Origin: Gammaproteobacteria bacterium
GTDB taxonomy: Bacteria > Pseudomonadota > Gammaproteobacteria > Pseudomonadales > Azotimanducaceae
Direction of reading: 5' to 3'
NCBI GenBank assembly: GCA_026706665.1
Contig: JAPOYI010000004.1
Coordinates: 1 to 46,641 of the forward strand
Length of the DNA stretch: 46,641 bases
Made by a program: the position numbers and the translations under genes. The notes below the pieces were generated by a model. The model did no database searches, was not told where the DNA came from, and worked only from the letters and a program-made list of their open reading frames with translations. Numbering within the stretch: position 1 is the stretch's first letter; every line of letters begins with the position of its first letter. Below are positions 20,538 to 27,942 of the stretch, one piece after another.

Positions 20538-20551
20538 ATAGTCGTGACTAT
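20538..20551. promoter_or_regulatory. Palindrome upstream of the antitoxin gene (putative operator)
   Basis: atagtc, gt, gactat: a perfect 6-bp inverted repeat with a 2-bp centre, 42 bp upstream of the antitoxin ATG. Phd/YefM antitoxins bind short palindromes of this kind to repress their own operon. Its location fits the core promoter region of the minus-strand operon. Confidence 0.5.
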
Positions 20552-20571
20552 AGACTTGTCTGATTGCGTTT

Positions 20572-20593
20572 GACAACTGCTTGGCAAGTTGTC
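20572..20593. other. 7-bp inverted repeat between the antitoxin and LLM genes
   Basis: gacaact and agttgtc form a perfect 7-bp stem around an 8-nt loop. It lies in the divergent region between the antitoxin gene (minus) and the LLM oxidoreductase gene (plus). It could be a second operator for the antitoxin, an operator for the LLM gene or a hairpin in the transcript. Confidence 0.35.
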
Positions 20594-20691
20594 CTCCGTC
20601 CGTTGCCGGAACCCGCTTTCCCGCACGAATTGGTGCCGGCCCCCGGGAGAGGGGGCATACTCTGTCGGAATCGGTCAGCAGGACGAGTTCG

Positions 20692-21288
20692 ATGATCAAG
20701 TTTGGCCTGATCACCTTTGCCACCCACTACGGGATTCAGCCGGCGGAACTCGGCCGCTGGGCCGAGGCGGCGGGGTATGAATCGCTCTTTTTCGCCGAGC
20801 ACACGCACATCCCCACGAGCCGGAAATCTCCGTTCGGCGGAGGCGGTCCGCTGCCGGACTACTACAAGCAGGCGTACGATCCCTTCGTCGCCCTCGCCGC
20901 CGTGGCCACGGCGACAGAGACCCTCGAGGTCGGCACCGCCATCTGCCTTGTCACCGAGCACAATCCCATCACCCTCGCCAAGACCGTGGCGAGCCTGGAT
21001 CGGGTCAGCAACGGTCGCGCCATCCTCGGCATCGGCGCGAGCTGGAATGCGGAGGAGATGTTCGACCACGGAGTCGACTTCAGGGACCGGTGGAAGGTCA
21101 CCCGCGAACGGGTGCTGGCGATGCGCGAGATCTGGAACAACGAGGTGGCCGAATACCACGGCGAGTTCGTCGATTTTGAGCCCACCTGGTCGTGGCCGAA
21201 ACCGGTGCAGGCGGGCGGCCCGCCCATTCTTCTGGGTGCCAGGTCGAAGTGGGTTTCGAATCGCCTTTGGAGGGTCCGCATTGCATAA
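20692..21288 (+). pseudogene. LLM-class (luciferase-like) oxidoreductase, C-terminally truncated
   Basis: A 198-residue product from the ATG at 20692. It has the luciferase-like fold start IKFGLITFATHYGIQPAELG, then GYESLFFAEHTHIP, LEVGTAICLVTEHNPITLAK and GRAILGIGASWNAEEM, as in F420-dependent LLM oxidoreductases of about 280-300 residues. The match stops at GGPPILLGARSKW. In relatives this is followed by a segment ending in DGWMP and a further 80-100 residues; here the frame ends after about 12 unrelated residues. The break at about 21250 is where the XRE/nucleotidyltransferase module begins. Most of the flavin-binding barrel remains but the last strands are lost, so the protein is probably inactive. 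Confidence 0.85.
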
Positions 21289-21307
21289 TATATCCGATGG
21301 GATATAT
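21288..21307. promoter_or_regulatory. Perfect palindrome just upstream of the XRE gene (putative operator)
   Basis: atatatcc, gatg, ggatatat: two perfect 8-bp half-sites with a 4-bp centre. It ends 11 bp before the ATG of the XRE gene, and cataat at 21284-21289, which could be a -10 box, overlaps its left edge. The AT-rich stretch stands out from the GC-rich surroundings. XRE-type regulators bind such dyads, so autoregulation is a good inference. Confidence 0.7.
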
Positions 21308-21318
21308 TTCTTTGGCCA

Positions 21319-21819
21319 ATGAATGTCATTCGCCAGCTCCGGGATCAGGTACAGGTAACCCAGGCGCGACTTGCCGCGATGGTCGGCACTTCACAGTCGG
21401 CGATCGCTGCCTATGAATCCGGGTCAAAGTCCCCAACGCTTAGAACGATTCACAGGCTGGCGGCCGTCCTCGGCCTGGTGCCGGAAATCCGGTTCGTCGC
21501 ATCGCTGACGCGCGAAGACCGCCGCAGCCTGGCCTACCACCAGGTCATTGCCGAACGATTGCTGCGGAATCCAGGGCAGATAGTGGAGAAGGCGCGGAGG
21601 AACCTGAAACGGCTGCAAGCCCTCCATCCGCATGCCGCGCATCTGTTGTCCCTGTGGGATGCGTGGCTGGACCTTCCATCAGCAATGTTGACGGAAGAGA
21701 TCATGGGCGCCAGCGAACTGGCGCGCGATATGCGGCAGGTGTCCCCATTCTCCGGGTTGCTTACCGCCGCAGAACGACGAAGCGTGCTGGCGGGTTTCCG
21801 AGCAGAAATCGCGGCATGA
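21319..21819 (+). CDS. XRE-family HTH regulator / antitoxin
   Basis: A 166-residue protein. Residues about 5-55 form a lambda-repressor-like helix-turn-helix (TQARLAAMVGTSQSAIAAYE, then SPTLRTIHRLAAVLGL). The remaining 110 residues are helical, with ALHPHAAHLLSLWDAW and DMRQVSPFSGLLTAAERR. I recall similar C-terminal regions in HTH proteins encoded next to nucleotidyltransferase-like genes. The likely role is DNA-binding antitoxin and autorepressor for the overlapping downstream gene, with which it shares atga. A perfect palindrome lies 11 bp upstream. The module begins where the LLM oxidoreductase gene is cut. Confidence 0.85.
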   Translation: MNVIRQLRDQVQVTQARLAAMVGTSQSAIAAYESGSKSPTLRTIHRLAAVLGLVPEIRFVASLTREDRRSLAYHQVIAERLLRNPGQIVEKARRNLKRLQALHPHAAHLLSLWDAWLDLPSAMLTEEIMGASELARDMRQVSPFSGLLTAAERRSVLAGFRAEIAA

Positions 21820-22334
21820 ACCGGAGGCAGTTCGAACATGCCGTCCGGGCAGCGGGTGCCATCCTTGGCGTGGACGAGGTTCTGGTCATCGGGAGTCAGG
21901 CGATCCACGGGTCGGTTAACGAGCAGCTACCGGAGGCCGAACGTTCAATCGAAGTCGACATCTCCGCAGTCGAGGATGACGACGGATCAAGGGCCGATCT
22001 CATCGATGGCTCGATCGGGGAACTGTCGATGTTTCAGGAGGCGTTTGGCTACTATGCGCAAGGCGTCACGCCAGGCACCGCTGTGTTGCCGTCTGGTTGG
22101 CGCGGCAGACTGGTCAGCTACGAGTCACCAGCCACGCGCGGCGTCCGGGCCCTGTGTCTCGAGATCCACGACCTCTGGATATCGAAAGCCGTTGCCAATC
22201 GCGAGAAGGATAGAGAGTTCTGCCGGGCGCTGCTTGAGAGAGATCTGGTTGATCGCGATATCCTGAAGCGACGCCTGAAATCGGTAGACGATCTCCCGCA
22301 GGCTACTATCGATACCGTACTGTCGCTGATGTGA
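21816..22334 (+). CDS. DUF6036-like nucleotidyltransferase, probable toxin partner
   Basis: A 172-residue protein starting at the ATG that overlaps the XRE stop. It resembles the nucleotidyltransferase fold used by AbiEii- and MNT-type toxins. VLVIGSQAIHGS (about residues 23-33) is the Gly-Ser motif. SIEVDIS (about 44-50) supplies the acidic pair, with Glu46 where most enzymes have Asp, and Asp48. The helix EIHDLWISKAVANREKDREF (about 116-135) carries the conserved lysine/aspartate pattern of this group. It would transfer a nucleotide to RNA or protein. The activity and target are not known. Its stop is 7 bp before the CoA-transferase start. Confidence 0.75.
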   Translation: MNRRQFEHAVRAAGAILGVDEVLVIGSQAIHGSVNEQLPEAERSIEVDISAVEDDDGSRADLIDGSIGELSMFQEAFGYYAQGVTPGTAVLPSGWRGRLVSYESPATRGVRALCLEIHDLWISKAVANREKDREFCRALLERDLVDRDILKRRLKSVDDLPQATIDTVLSLM

Positions 22335-22341
22335 GTCGCGC

Positions 22342-24585
22342 GTGACCAAGGTGCTGGAACTGGGAGGGTTCGCCGCGGGGTTCTGCGGCCGCCTGTTCGT
22401 GCATGCGGGTGCCGAAGTCGTTCGTATCGAAGGCGCGCTACCGCCGGTGACGGACGCCTGGGTGTCGGAACGCGCCATGGACATATTCCTGCACACGGGG
22501 AAGGAGCGGGTCGGCTTCACGGATGCCTCGGCGCTTCGGCGTCTCGCGGCGGACGCGGACGTCGTGGTTGCGGAGGGGATGCCGGACGAGATCGAAGCCC
22601 TTGGCTGGGAGTCGCTCGACGGCATTCGCGTCGCCATCACGCCCTTTGGCATGACTGGTCCGCGGCGTCAATGGCATGCCAGCGCGTCCGTCCTGCAGGC
22701 GATGGCAGGGCAGACGTACCTGATGGGGGACCCGGGGGTTGCGCCGTTGACCCTGCCGGGCCACTACACCGAATACCAGTCGGGGCAATACGGATATATC
22801 TCCGCTGCCGCCTGTCTGCACGCCATCGACAGGTCCGGCGCATCGCCGCGGCGTTCGGTGGACATCAGCATGCTGGAGACGCTGCTGTCGCTGTCGCAGA
22901 TGACGACGGTGATGTGGACGTGCAGCGGGAGGGTGCGCATGCGCCACGGCTCGAACTACGGCGTGCTGTATCCCGCCAACCTGTTTCCATGCGCGGACGG
23001 GTGGTTTCACATTACCGCGACGCACCGGTTCTGGGGTGCTTTCGCGCGGATGCTGGGACGGCCGGAACTGGAGCACGATCCGCGCTTCGCCACCAGCCCG
23101 GGGCGCACCGAGAACCAGGAGGCGCTGGACGAGATTATCGTCGAGGTCCTGGGGCAGAAGACCAGGGAGGAGATTCAACGCCTGGGGGAGGCTGCGCGCG
23201 TCCCCGCGGGTGCCCTCAAGGATCTGGACGAAGTCCTGGTGGACCCGCACCTCTCGGCGCGCGAGTTCTGGCACACGGTCGAAGGAATCCGGGTGCCGTC
23301 TCTAGGGTTCCGGTTCCGTGACGAAAGCGCCGGCGGGCGCAACTGGTTACCGGTCCCGGCAAAAGACGGCAGAACCCGAAGGCGCGGCCTGTCGACAACT
23401 CGGGAGCAGGGATCGATGCCTGACGGTAAGGGCCCCTTGGCGGGCGTTCGCATCCTGGACCTGACGCATGTCTGGGCGGGGCCGCTTGGCACGCGCATCC
23501 TCGGCGATCTCGGCGCGGACGTCGTGAAGGTCGAACGGCCGATGGGACGGGGAGGCGTTTCGGGGACGCCTGGCGCGGGCAACTACCCCGGGGGCGAGAA
23601 GGGCGAGGACCCCTGGAACCGGCAGGCCACGTTCCTGAAACTGAACCGGAACAAGCGGAGCCTCGCCATCGACCTCAAGAATCCCGAAGGGCGTGGGGTG
23701 TTTCTCGACCTCGTCCGGGTCGCCGACGTGGTGATCGAGAACTTCAGCGCGCGCACGATGCCGGGGCTGGGCCTCGGCTACGACGTACTGCGCGAAGCCA
23801 ACGAAAGAATCATCTACGTATCCATGCCCGGGTACGGACGTACGGGCCCCTATAGCGGCAGGGTTGCCTATGGCCCTTCCGTCGAGGCGATGACCGGCCT
23901 CAATGCGGTCATGGGATATTCGCCCGACGAGCCGCGGAACACCGCAGTGGCGCTGCCGGACCCGATCGGGGGCGTGACCGCGGCGGCGGCGGTCGTCGCC
24001 GCCCTTAACCGGAGGGAAGCCACCGGAAGGGGTGCGTTCGTCGAACGATCCATGCATGAGTCCGGAGTGAGTCTCATGGGCGAGTTCCTGGTCGAGAGGC
24101 AGCTTGGCGCGAACCCGCAGCCGATGGGAAACGCGCATCCCGCGCACGCCTATTCGGACGTGCTGAGGACCCGGGGCGACGATGAGTGGATTGCCGTGAC
24201 GTGCAAGACCGAAACTGACCGCGCGACCCTCGAAGAAATCACCGACGGTGATGCATCCGACCATGACAAGCACGATCTCACTGCGCGTCTGCAGGCGGCG
24301 GGAATACCGGCGGGTCCGGTAACCATCGCGCCGGACATCCTGGCCGATCCCCAGGTGTCTGCCCGGCGCTACTTTGTCCGGCTCGAGCGCGAGGACCTGC
24401 CGTCGACACCGATGCCGGGTTCGCCGATGGTCATCGACGGCGACTTCGAGCGGTCCTATTGGTACGTCGCGCCGCGTCTCGGAGAACATAACCGGCAAGT
24501 GCTCGAGGATTGGCTCGGCAATGAAGCCGACGTGACGGCGCGCCTCGAACGTGACGGCGTGCTGGTTGATCGTCCACCCGGATGA
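22342..24585 (+). CDS. Tandem (fused) CaiB/BaiF family III CoA-transferase
   Basis: A 747-residue protein made of two complete CaiB/BaiF domains, where most relatives have one of about 400. Domain one covers about residues 1-345 and domain two about 362-747, joined by a basic linker. Each has the opening LELGGFAAGF / LDLTHVWAGPLG. The catalytic aspartate (CaiB Asp169) is present in domain two as Asp540 in LPDPIGG. In domain one the same place is Glu144 in HYTEYQSG. The active unit would probably be a pseudo-dimer with one normal and one altered site. It would move CoA between carboxylic acids. The start is GTG with only a weak ribosome binding site, and the usual first 6-8 residues of the family are missing, perhaps because the neighbouring module cut the 5' end. 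Confidence 0.9.
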   Translation: MTKVLELGGFAAGFCGRLFVHAGAEVVRIEGALPPVTDAWVSERAMDIFLHTGKERVGFTDASALRRLAADADVVVAEGMPDEIEALGWESLDGIRVAITPFGMTGPRRQWHASASVLQAMAGQTYLMGDPGVAPLTLPGHYTEYQSGQYGYISAAACLHAIDRSGASPRRSVDISMLETLLSLSQMTTVMWTCSGRVRMRHGSNYGVLYPANLFPCADGWFHITATHRFWGAFARMLGRPELEHDPRFATSPGRTENQEALDEIIVEVLGQKTREEIQRLGEAARVPAGALKDLDEVLVDPHLSAREFWHTVEGIRVPSLGFRFRDESAGGRNWLPVPAKDGRTRRRGLSTTREQGSMPDGKGPLAGVRILDLTHVWAGPLGTRILGDLGADVVKVERPMGRGGVSGTPGAGNYPGGEKGEDPWNRQATFLKLNRNKRSLAIDLKNPEGRGVFLDLVRVADVVIENFSARTMPGLGLGYDVLREANERIIYVSMPGYGRTGPYSGRVAYGPSVEAMTGLNAVMGYSPDEPRNTAVALPDPIGGVTAAAAVVAALNRREATGRGAFVERSMHESGVSLMGEFLVERQLGANPQPMGNAHPAHAYSDVLRTRGDDEWIAVTCKTETDRATLEEITDGDASDHDKHDLTARLQAAGIPAGPVTIAPDILADPQVSARRYFVRLEREDLPSTPMPGSPMVIDGDFERSYWYVAPRLGEHNRQVLEDWLGNEADVTARLERDGVLVDRPPG

Positions 24586-24601
24586 GCGCGGCCTGGCGGG
24601 G

Positions 24602-24640
24602 CTGATCGCGGCGCAGTTCCGCTATGCTAAACGCGATCAG
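24602..24640. promoter_or_regulatory. 9-bp inverted repeat before the Gfo/Idh gene
   Basis: ctgatcgcg at 24602-24610 and cgcgatcag at 24632-24640 are exact reverse complements separated by 21 bp. The spacer holds tatgct, a possible -10 box. The right arm ends 25 bp before the ATG of the oxidoreductase gene. This could be an operator with two half-sites two helix turns apart, or a hairpin in the leader. Confidence 0.5.
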
Positions 24641-24665
24641 ATAGAGCAAGGGGGACTCAGGAACC

Positions 24666-25769
24666 ATGGTCAAGCCACTTAAAGTGGGCCTGGTTGGGAC
24701 GGGAGGCATTTCCCGCCGTCACCTGCCCGCGTATCAGCAATTTCCAGACCAGGTGCAACTCACGGCCGCATGCGACATCGTCGAAGGCGCTGTCCAGGAG
24801 TTCGGGCAGCGGAACCAGGTCGACGCGATCTACACGGACTTCGGAAAGATGCTGCGGGAGGCGGACATCGATGCCGTCGACATCTGCACGGCGCACAACG
24901 CGCATGCGCCCCTGGCCATCGCCGCCGCAGAGGCGGGCAAGCACGCGATCACCGAGAAGCCGATGGCGATCTCGCTCGACGAATGCAGGCGGATGATCGA
25001 CGCCGCCGACAAGGCGGGAGTGACGCTGATGGTCGCCCAGCAACTGCGGCATACGCTGGAGGCGAAGGCCGTGAAGCGGATGCTTGACGAGGGAACACTG
25101 GGCACGATCCAGGCCGTCAAGACCCATGCGATCCAGGGAGGGGGCCGTCCCAGGCGGCGCGCGCACGGCATAAGCCAGTGGGGGCGGGACAAGGCGCTGG
25201 CCGGCGGCGGCATCCTCATGATGGTCAGCGTGCACCACATCGACCTGCTGCGCTATTACGCGGGCGACGTGAAGCGGGTGAGCGGCGTCTGCCAGTCGAT
25301 CCAGCAGCACATGCTGAACGGTGCCGAGGACATGGCGTCGGCGACGCTTGAATTCGAGAGCGGCGCGGTCGGCAACCTGTTCGCCAACGGGACGACCTAC
25401 CTGGCGCCGGAAGGCTCCTCGTACCAGATATTCGGCTCCAGCGGCACCATCGTCTCGACCCGGCCGACGGACGAGCAGCGGGAGATTGGGGCGATCCCCC
25501 ATTTCGGCGATATCCTTTACCGTCTCAGGGAGGAGAATCCCGAAAGGTCGACGGTGCAGAATCCCCAGTTCGACCCGATTGTCACCAACGCCGACGATCT
25601 GCCAACCGCAAACGGCTTCATCAACGAGATACTGCACTTCGCGGATTGTTGCCGGACCGGCGAGGAACCCATCAGCAGCGGCCGCGACAACATCGGGACC
25701 ATCAAGACAATCATGGGAATCTACGAGTCGTCCTACACCGGCGAGTGGGTCGACCTGGATTCGCTCTAG
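24666..25769 (+). CDS. Gfo/Idh/MocA-family NAD(P)-dependent oxidoreductase
   Basis: A 367-residue dehydrogenase of the glucose-fructose/inositol dehydrogenase family. The N-terminal Rossmann motif is VGLVGTGGISRRHLPA (about residues 7-22). The EKP motif in HAITEKPMAISLDECR holds the lysine used for catalysis. The C-terminal domain has the pattern GGGILMMVSVHHIDLLRYYAGD with a histidine/aspartate pair. Substrates in this family are sugars, inositols or other cyclic alcohols; none can be assigned here. It lies 80 bp after the CoA-transferase on the same strand with its own possible operator, so it need not be in the same operon. Confidence 0.92.
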   Translation: MVKPLKVGLVGTGGISRRHLPAYQQFPDQVQLTAACDIVEGAVQEFGQRNQVDAIYTDFGKMLREADIDAVDICTAHNAHAPLAIAAAEAGKHAITEKPMAISLDECRRMIDAADKAGVTLMVAQQLRHTLEAKAVKRMLDEGTLGTIQAVKTHAIQGGGRPRRRAHGISQWGRDKALAGGGILMMVSVHHIDLLRYYAGDVKRVSGVCQSIQQHMLNGAEDMASATLEFESGAVGNLFANGTTYLAPEGSSYQIFGSSGTIVSTRPTDEQREIGAIPHFGDILYRLREENPERSTVQNPQFDPIVTNADDLPTANGFINEILHFADCCRTGEEPISSGRDNIGTIKTIMGIYESSYTGEWVDLDSL

Positions 25770-25814
25770 TGAAACGGTGTTTCATTGTCAGGGAAACTGG
25801 GTGCGAGGTGAGTC

Positions 25815-26035
25815 ATTCGGAACATCACGCTTGGCGCGGACGCGGACACGATCGACGCGGCGCGTCAGCGGGCGGCGTCGGAGAACACAACTCTCAACGC
25901 GGAGTTTCGGAATTGGATAGAGGGATACGCCCGACATCACCGGGCGACGTGTGCGATCAGTCCGTACGTGAATTGCAGGCGAAGTACGGGACCGGCGGGA
26001 GCTAATTTACCAGAGACGAATTGAATGCGCGCTGA
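25815..26035 (+). pseudogene. Decayed ribbon-helix-helix antitoxin, with a possible PIN toxin scrap
   Basis: The start RNITLGADADTIDAARQRAA, then NTTLNAEFRNWIEGYARHH, reads like the RHH antitoxins found beside PIN toxins. There is no ATG; the first codon is ATT at 25815, preceded by gaggtga, which looks like a ribosome binding site. Around 25945-25957 the similarity moves to another frame, QSVRELQAKYGTGGS. It then meets TAA where a lysine is expected and ends as FTRDELNAR at 26035. At 26042-26084 the frame VNFLIDTAPGFDRG resembles the first residues of a PIN toxin with an internal loss. The module is dead in its present form. Apart from this relic, the stretch 25770-26130 holds nothing else. 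Confidence 0.75.
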
Positions 26036-26130
26036 GGGTCTGTCAATTTCCTGATCGACACGGCACCCGGATTCGACCGTGGTCCATCCTGCGGACGGAC
26101 TTGGTGATCGATATGCCGTTGAGATCGGTG

Positions 26131-26672
26131 TTACCGCACGGATTCGTTGACCAACAGGCCGATCAATGCCTCAAGCTGCTCCTTGCAGAGGTAGCAGTTG
26201 TTGTCCGCGGTACCGTCCACGCCGTGCATTCTGGACAAGTACTCGACGATCCTTTGCGTCGCTGAGTCGAGCGACGAGGCCACGATATACATGCGACCTC
26301 ATGGCCGAAACGCTCTGTGAACGCTTTGTCGAACTCCATCTCCAGAAAGTCTCGCGTATGGCCCTCAACATCCTCGCGCCTGAAGTCCTGGATGCACGAC
26401 GCGTAGTCGAGGATTTGCGCCACCACATCGCGCGGCGTCTTGTCCCTTTTGAGCTCCACGATTACCAAGTTCGCTTCCGCGTCCACGGCCAAAAGGTCGA
26501 GCGTCCCACCGTTCATGCCGATCTGCCGACCAATAACCAGCAGCTTCTCGCTGAGCAAACCGACGTCGAGGCACAACCAGTCCTCGAGACGTTTCTCTTC
26601 GTCGAGTCGGTTTGGCCTTAGCTGCTCGGGTCGATCAGTAGTGATCCTCCATAGTTTCGCTTCCAGCCCCAT
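26131..26672 (-). pseudogene. NucS/DUF91-like PD-(D/E)xK nuclease, frameshifted
   Basis: The first 126 residues fit a NucS-like nuclease. Asp59 in GGTLDLLAVD, and Glu73 and Lys75 in LVIVELKRDKTPRDVVAQ, form the PD-(D/E)xK centre. After RFGHEV (about 26295) the similarity moves one frame to MYIVASSLDSATQRIVEYL, read from 26292 to the stop at 26131. Relatives have several more residues between these two parts, so a small deletion and a frameshift occurred together. Relatives are also usually longer at the C-terminus. It lies 38 bp after the HigBA pair on the same strand. The nuclease core might still fold, but the protein is very likely damaged. Confidence 0.75.
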
Positions 26673-26710
26673 GCGTAAATTGCTCCTCGTGTGGCAGCCG
26701 AGATACCGTA

Positions 26711-26992
26711 CTAAGGCGACAACAGGGCGCGTCTGACGGCGTCCGGTTCCTTTCGAATCACCTCAAGCAATGCGGCAGCAGGACCGCTGACGCGGCGAGT
26801 GCCCTGTTCCCACTTTCGATAGCCCGACGGGCTCATACCAACCAGAGGCGCCATTTGGGTTTGGGTGAGGTGGAGGGCTTCGCGAACCGCGCGAGGCGAG
26901 ACGGCGGGATGCACGATGGCAGGACCCTTGCCTTTCGCGTGCTCGAGTGCCTCGCCGAGGGACTGGACGAGGTCGTCACTAAAGGTGGTCAT
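26711..26992 (-). CDS. higA: HigA-type XRE antitoxin
   Basis: A 93-residue antitoxin. The HTH lies at about residues 30-80: AVREALHLTQTQMAPLVGM, SPSGYRKWEQGTRRVSGPAA. This pattern is typical of HigA/RelB-like XRE antitoxins encoded after a RelE-fold toxin. Its ATG overlaps the toxin stop by 4 bp (atga), so the two are translationally coupled. In the toxin-first order the antitoxin represses the common promoter upstream of the toxin. Confidence 0.9.
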   Translation of the reverse strand: MTTFSDDLVQSLGEALEHAKGKGPAIVHPAVSPRAVREALHLTQTQMAPLVGMSPSGYRKWEQGTRRVSGPAAALLEVIRKEPDAVRRALLSP

Positions 26993-27333
26993 GGTTTTCG
27001 TCTCCTCAGTATTTCGGCCTTGAGCGTTGTAGTGAGCGTCGCGACCGAACGCCGCTCGTCAGACGTAAGGTCGGTCTGGGCTGCCTTCGCATAGGCGAGA
27101 AGTGCGTAGACCGGAGCCTCTTCATCGAGGAAGTAGTAGATGACGCGGCCACCGCCCCGCTTGCCGCTTCCGGCAATTCGGAAGCGCAACTTGCGGACGC
27201 CGCCTGTACCTGGCATGACGTCGCCGGCGATCGGGTTCGTCGCGAGAAGGTCGATCAGTTCGCGCTTCTCGTCTTCGGTGAAGAGCTTGCTGGCCTGGCG
27301 CGTGAATGTCGGTGTCTCCGCGACCGTCTGCAT
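26989..27333 (-). CDS. higB: HigB-type RelE/ParE-fold toxin
   Basis: A 114-residue toxin of the RelE/HigB fold. TPTFTRQASKLFTEDEKREL forms the N-terminal helices, LATNPIAGDVMPGTGGVRKLRF the loop and strand, and GGGRVIYYFLDEEAPVYALLAY the core beta sheet with its arginine. Such toxins cut mRNA at the ribosome. The C-terminal helix ending in AEILRRRKP is basic, as usual. The toxin gene comes first, the HigBA order. A possible -10 box and operator lie only about 10 bp upstream, so the transcript would be almost leaderless. Confidence 0.9.
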   Translation of the reverse strand: MQTVAETPTFTRQASKLFTEDEKRELIDLLATNPIAGDVMPGTGGVRKLRFRIAGSGKRGGGRVIYYFLDEEAPVYALLAYAKAAQTDLTSDERRSVATLTTTLKAEILRRRKP

Positions 27334-27341
27334 CGCCGGTC

Positions 27342-27361
27342 CTTATAACCCATTGGGGTAT
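27342..27361 (-). promoter_or_regulatory. Promoter and operator of the HigBA module
   Basis: On the minus strand, ttataa lies about 10 bp before the toxin ATG and could be a -10 box. It is overlapped by an inverted repeat, ataccc-type arms at 27345-27351 and 27355-27361 around a 3-bp centre, with six of seven pairs matching. A HigA-type repressor bound here would block the -10 box. Confidence 0.5.
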
Positions 27362-27429
27362 GCGCAGCAAGAACGGCACGACCCCGCTGACTTGCAGAAT
27401 CAAGGTGGCGAAAGCGCGAGTAGACCCGG

Positions 27430-27894
27430 TTACAGCGTCCTGACCGCCATCACGTCGTGCAGGCCTGAGAGCCACTTGAGTCCGCCCAGGACCGACGCGT
27501 CGCCCTCTCTCTGAATGCTGGCCGCGAGAGCCTTCTGGGCTTCCTCGTCCAGCGGTGGATCGGTCGAAAGGCGCCGGGCTGCCGACAGGACCATCTGATA
27601 GTCGACGGTGGCGCGCACGTCAGCTTCTGCCAGGACGCCGGGCGAGACCTCGATACGGTTATCGGCTATGCGCAGATACCAGCCGATCTTGCCGAGACCC
27701 TCGGGATCGAGTTGGGCGGGCGGATCGGTAAAGACCTCGTTGAACGTGACGTTGATCCCGGTCAGGTCGGCGCCTTCGGCCCGTTGCTCGATGAACTCGC
27801 GGGCGACGGCGATCCAATCATGGCCGCAGAACTCGTACTTGGTGGATTCGCTCACGCTCCGCTCCCTCTCTCGCGCCGGCGGCACTTCCGACAT
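27430..27894 (-). CDS. Small SCP2-like protein, function unknown
   Basis: A 154-residue soluble protein, or 141 residues if the GTG at 27855 (with ggag just upstream) is used. That start begins close to the recognisable part, KYEFCGHDWIAVAREF. The middle, YLRIADNRIEVSPGVLAEADVRATVDYQMVLSAAR, looks like the SCP2 lipid-carrier fold, in which small hydrophobic ligands are held. The assignment is tentative. It is encoded on the same strand as HigBA but has its own start region, and it diverges from the DUF3604 gene. Confidence 0.6.
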   Translation of the reverse strand: MSEVPPARERERSVSESTKYEFCGHDWIAVAREFIEQRAEGADLTGINVTFNEVFTDPPAQLDPEGLGKIGWYLRIADNRIEVSPGVLAEADVRATVDYQMVLSAARRLSTDPPLDEEAQKALAASIQREGDASVLGGLKWLSGLHDVMAVRTL

Positions 27895-27942
27895 CGTATA
27901 ACGGGTCAGGGGTCATCTGGATGCATTAGACTCGGATAGCCC

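Noticed and set aside
25646-26005. A 119-codon frame reading from inside the Gfo/Idh gene into the intergenic stretch
   Set aside because: Only its last residues (VRELQAKYGTGGS) are meaningful, as the second frame of the decayed antitoxin. The rest is a shadow.
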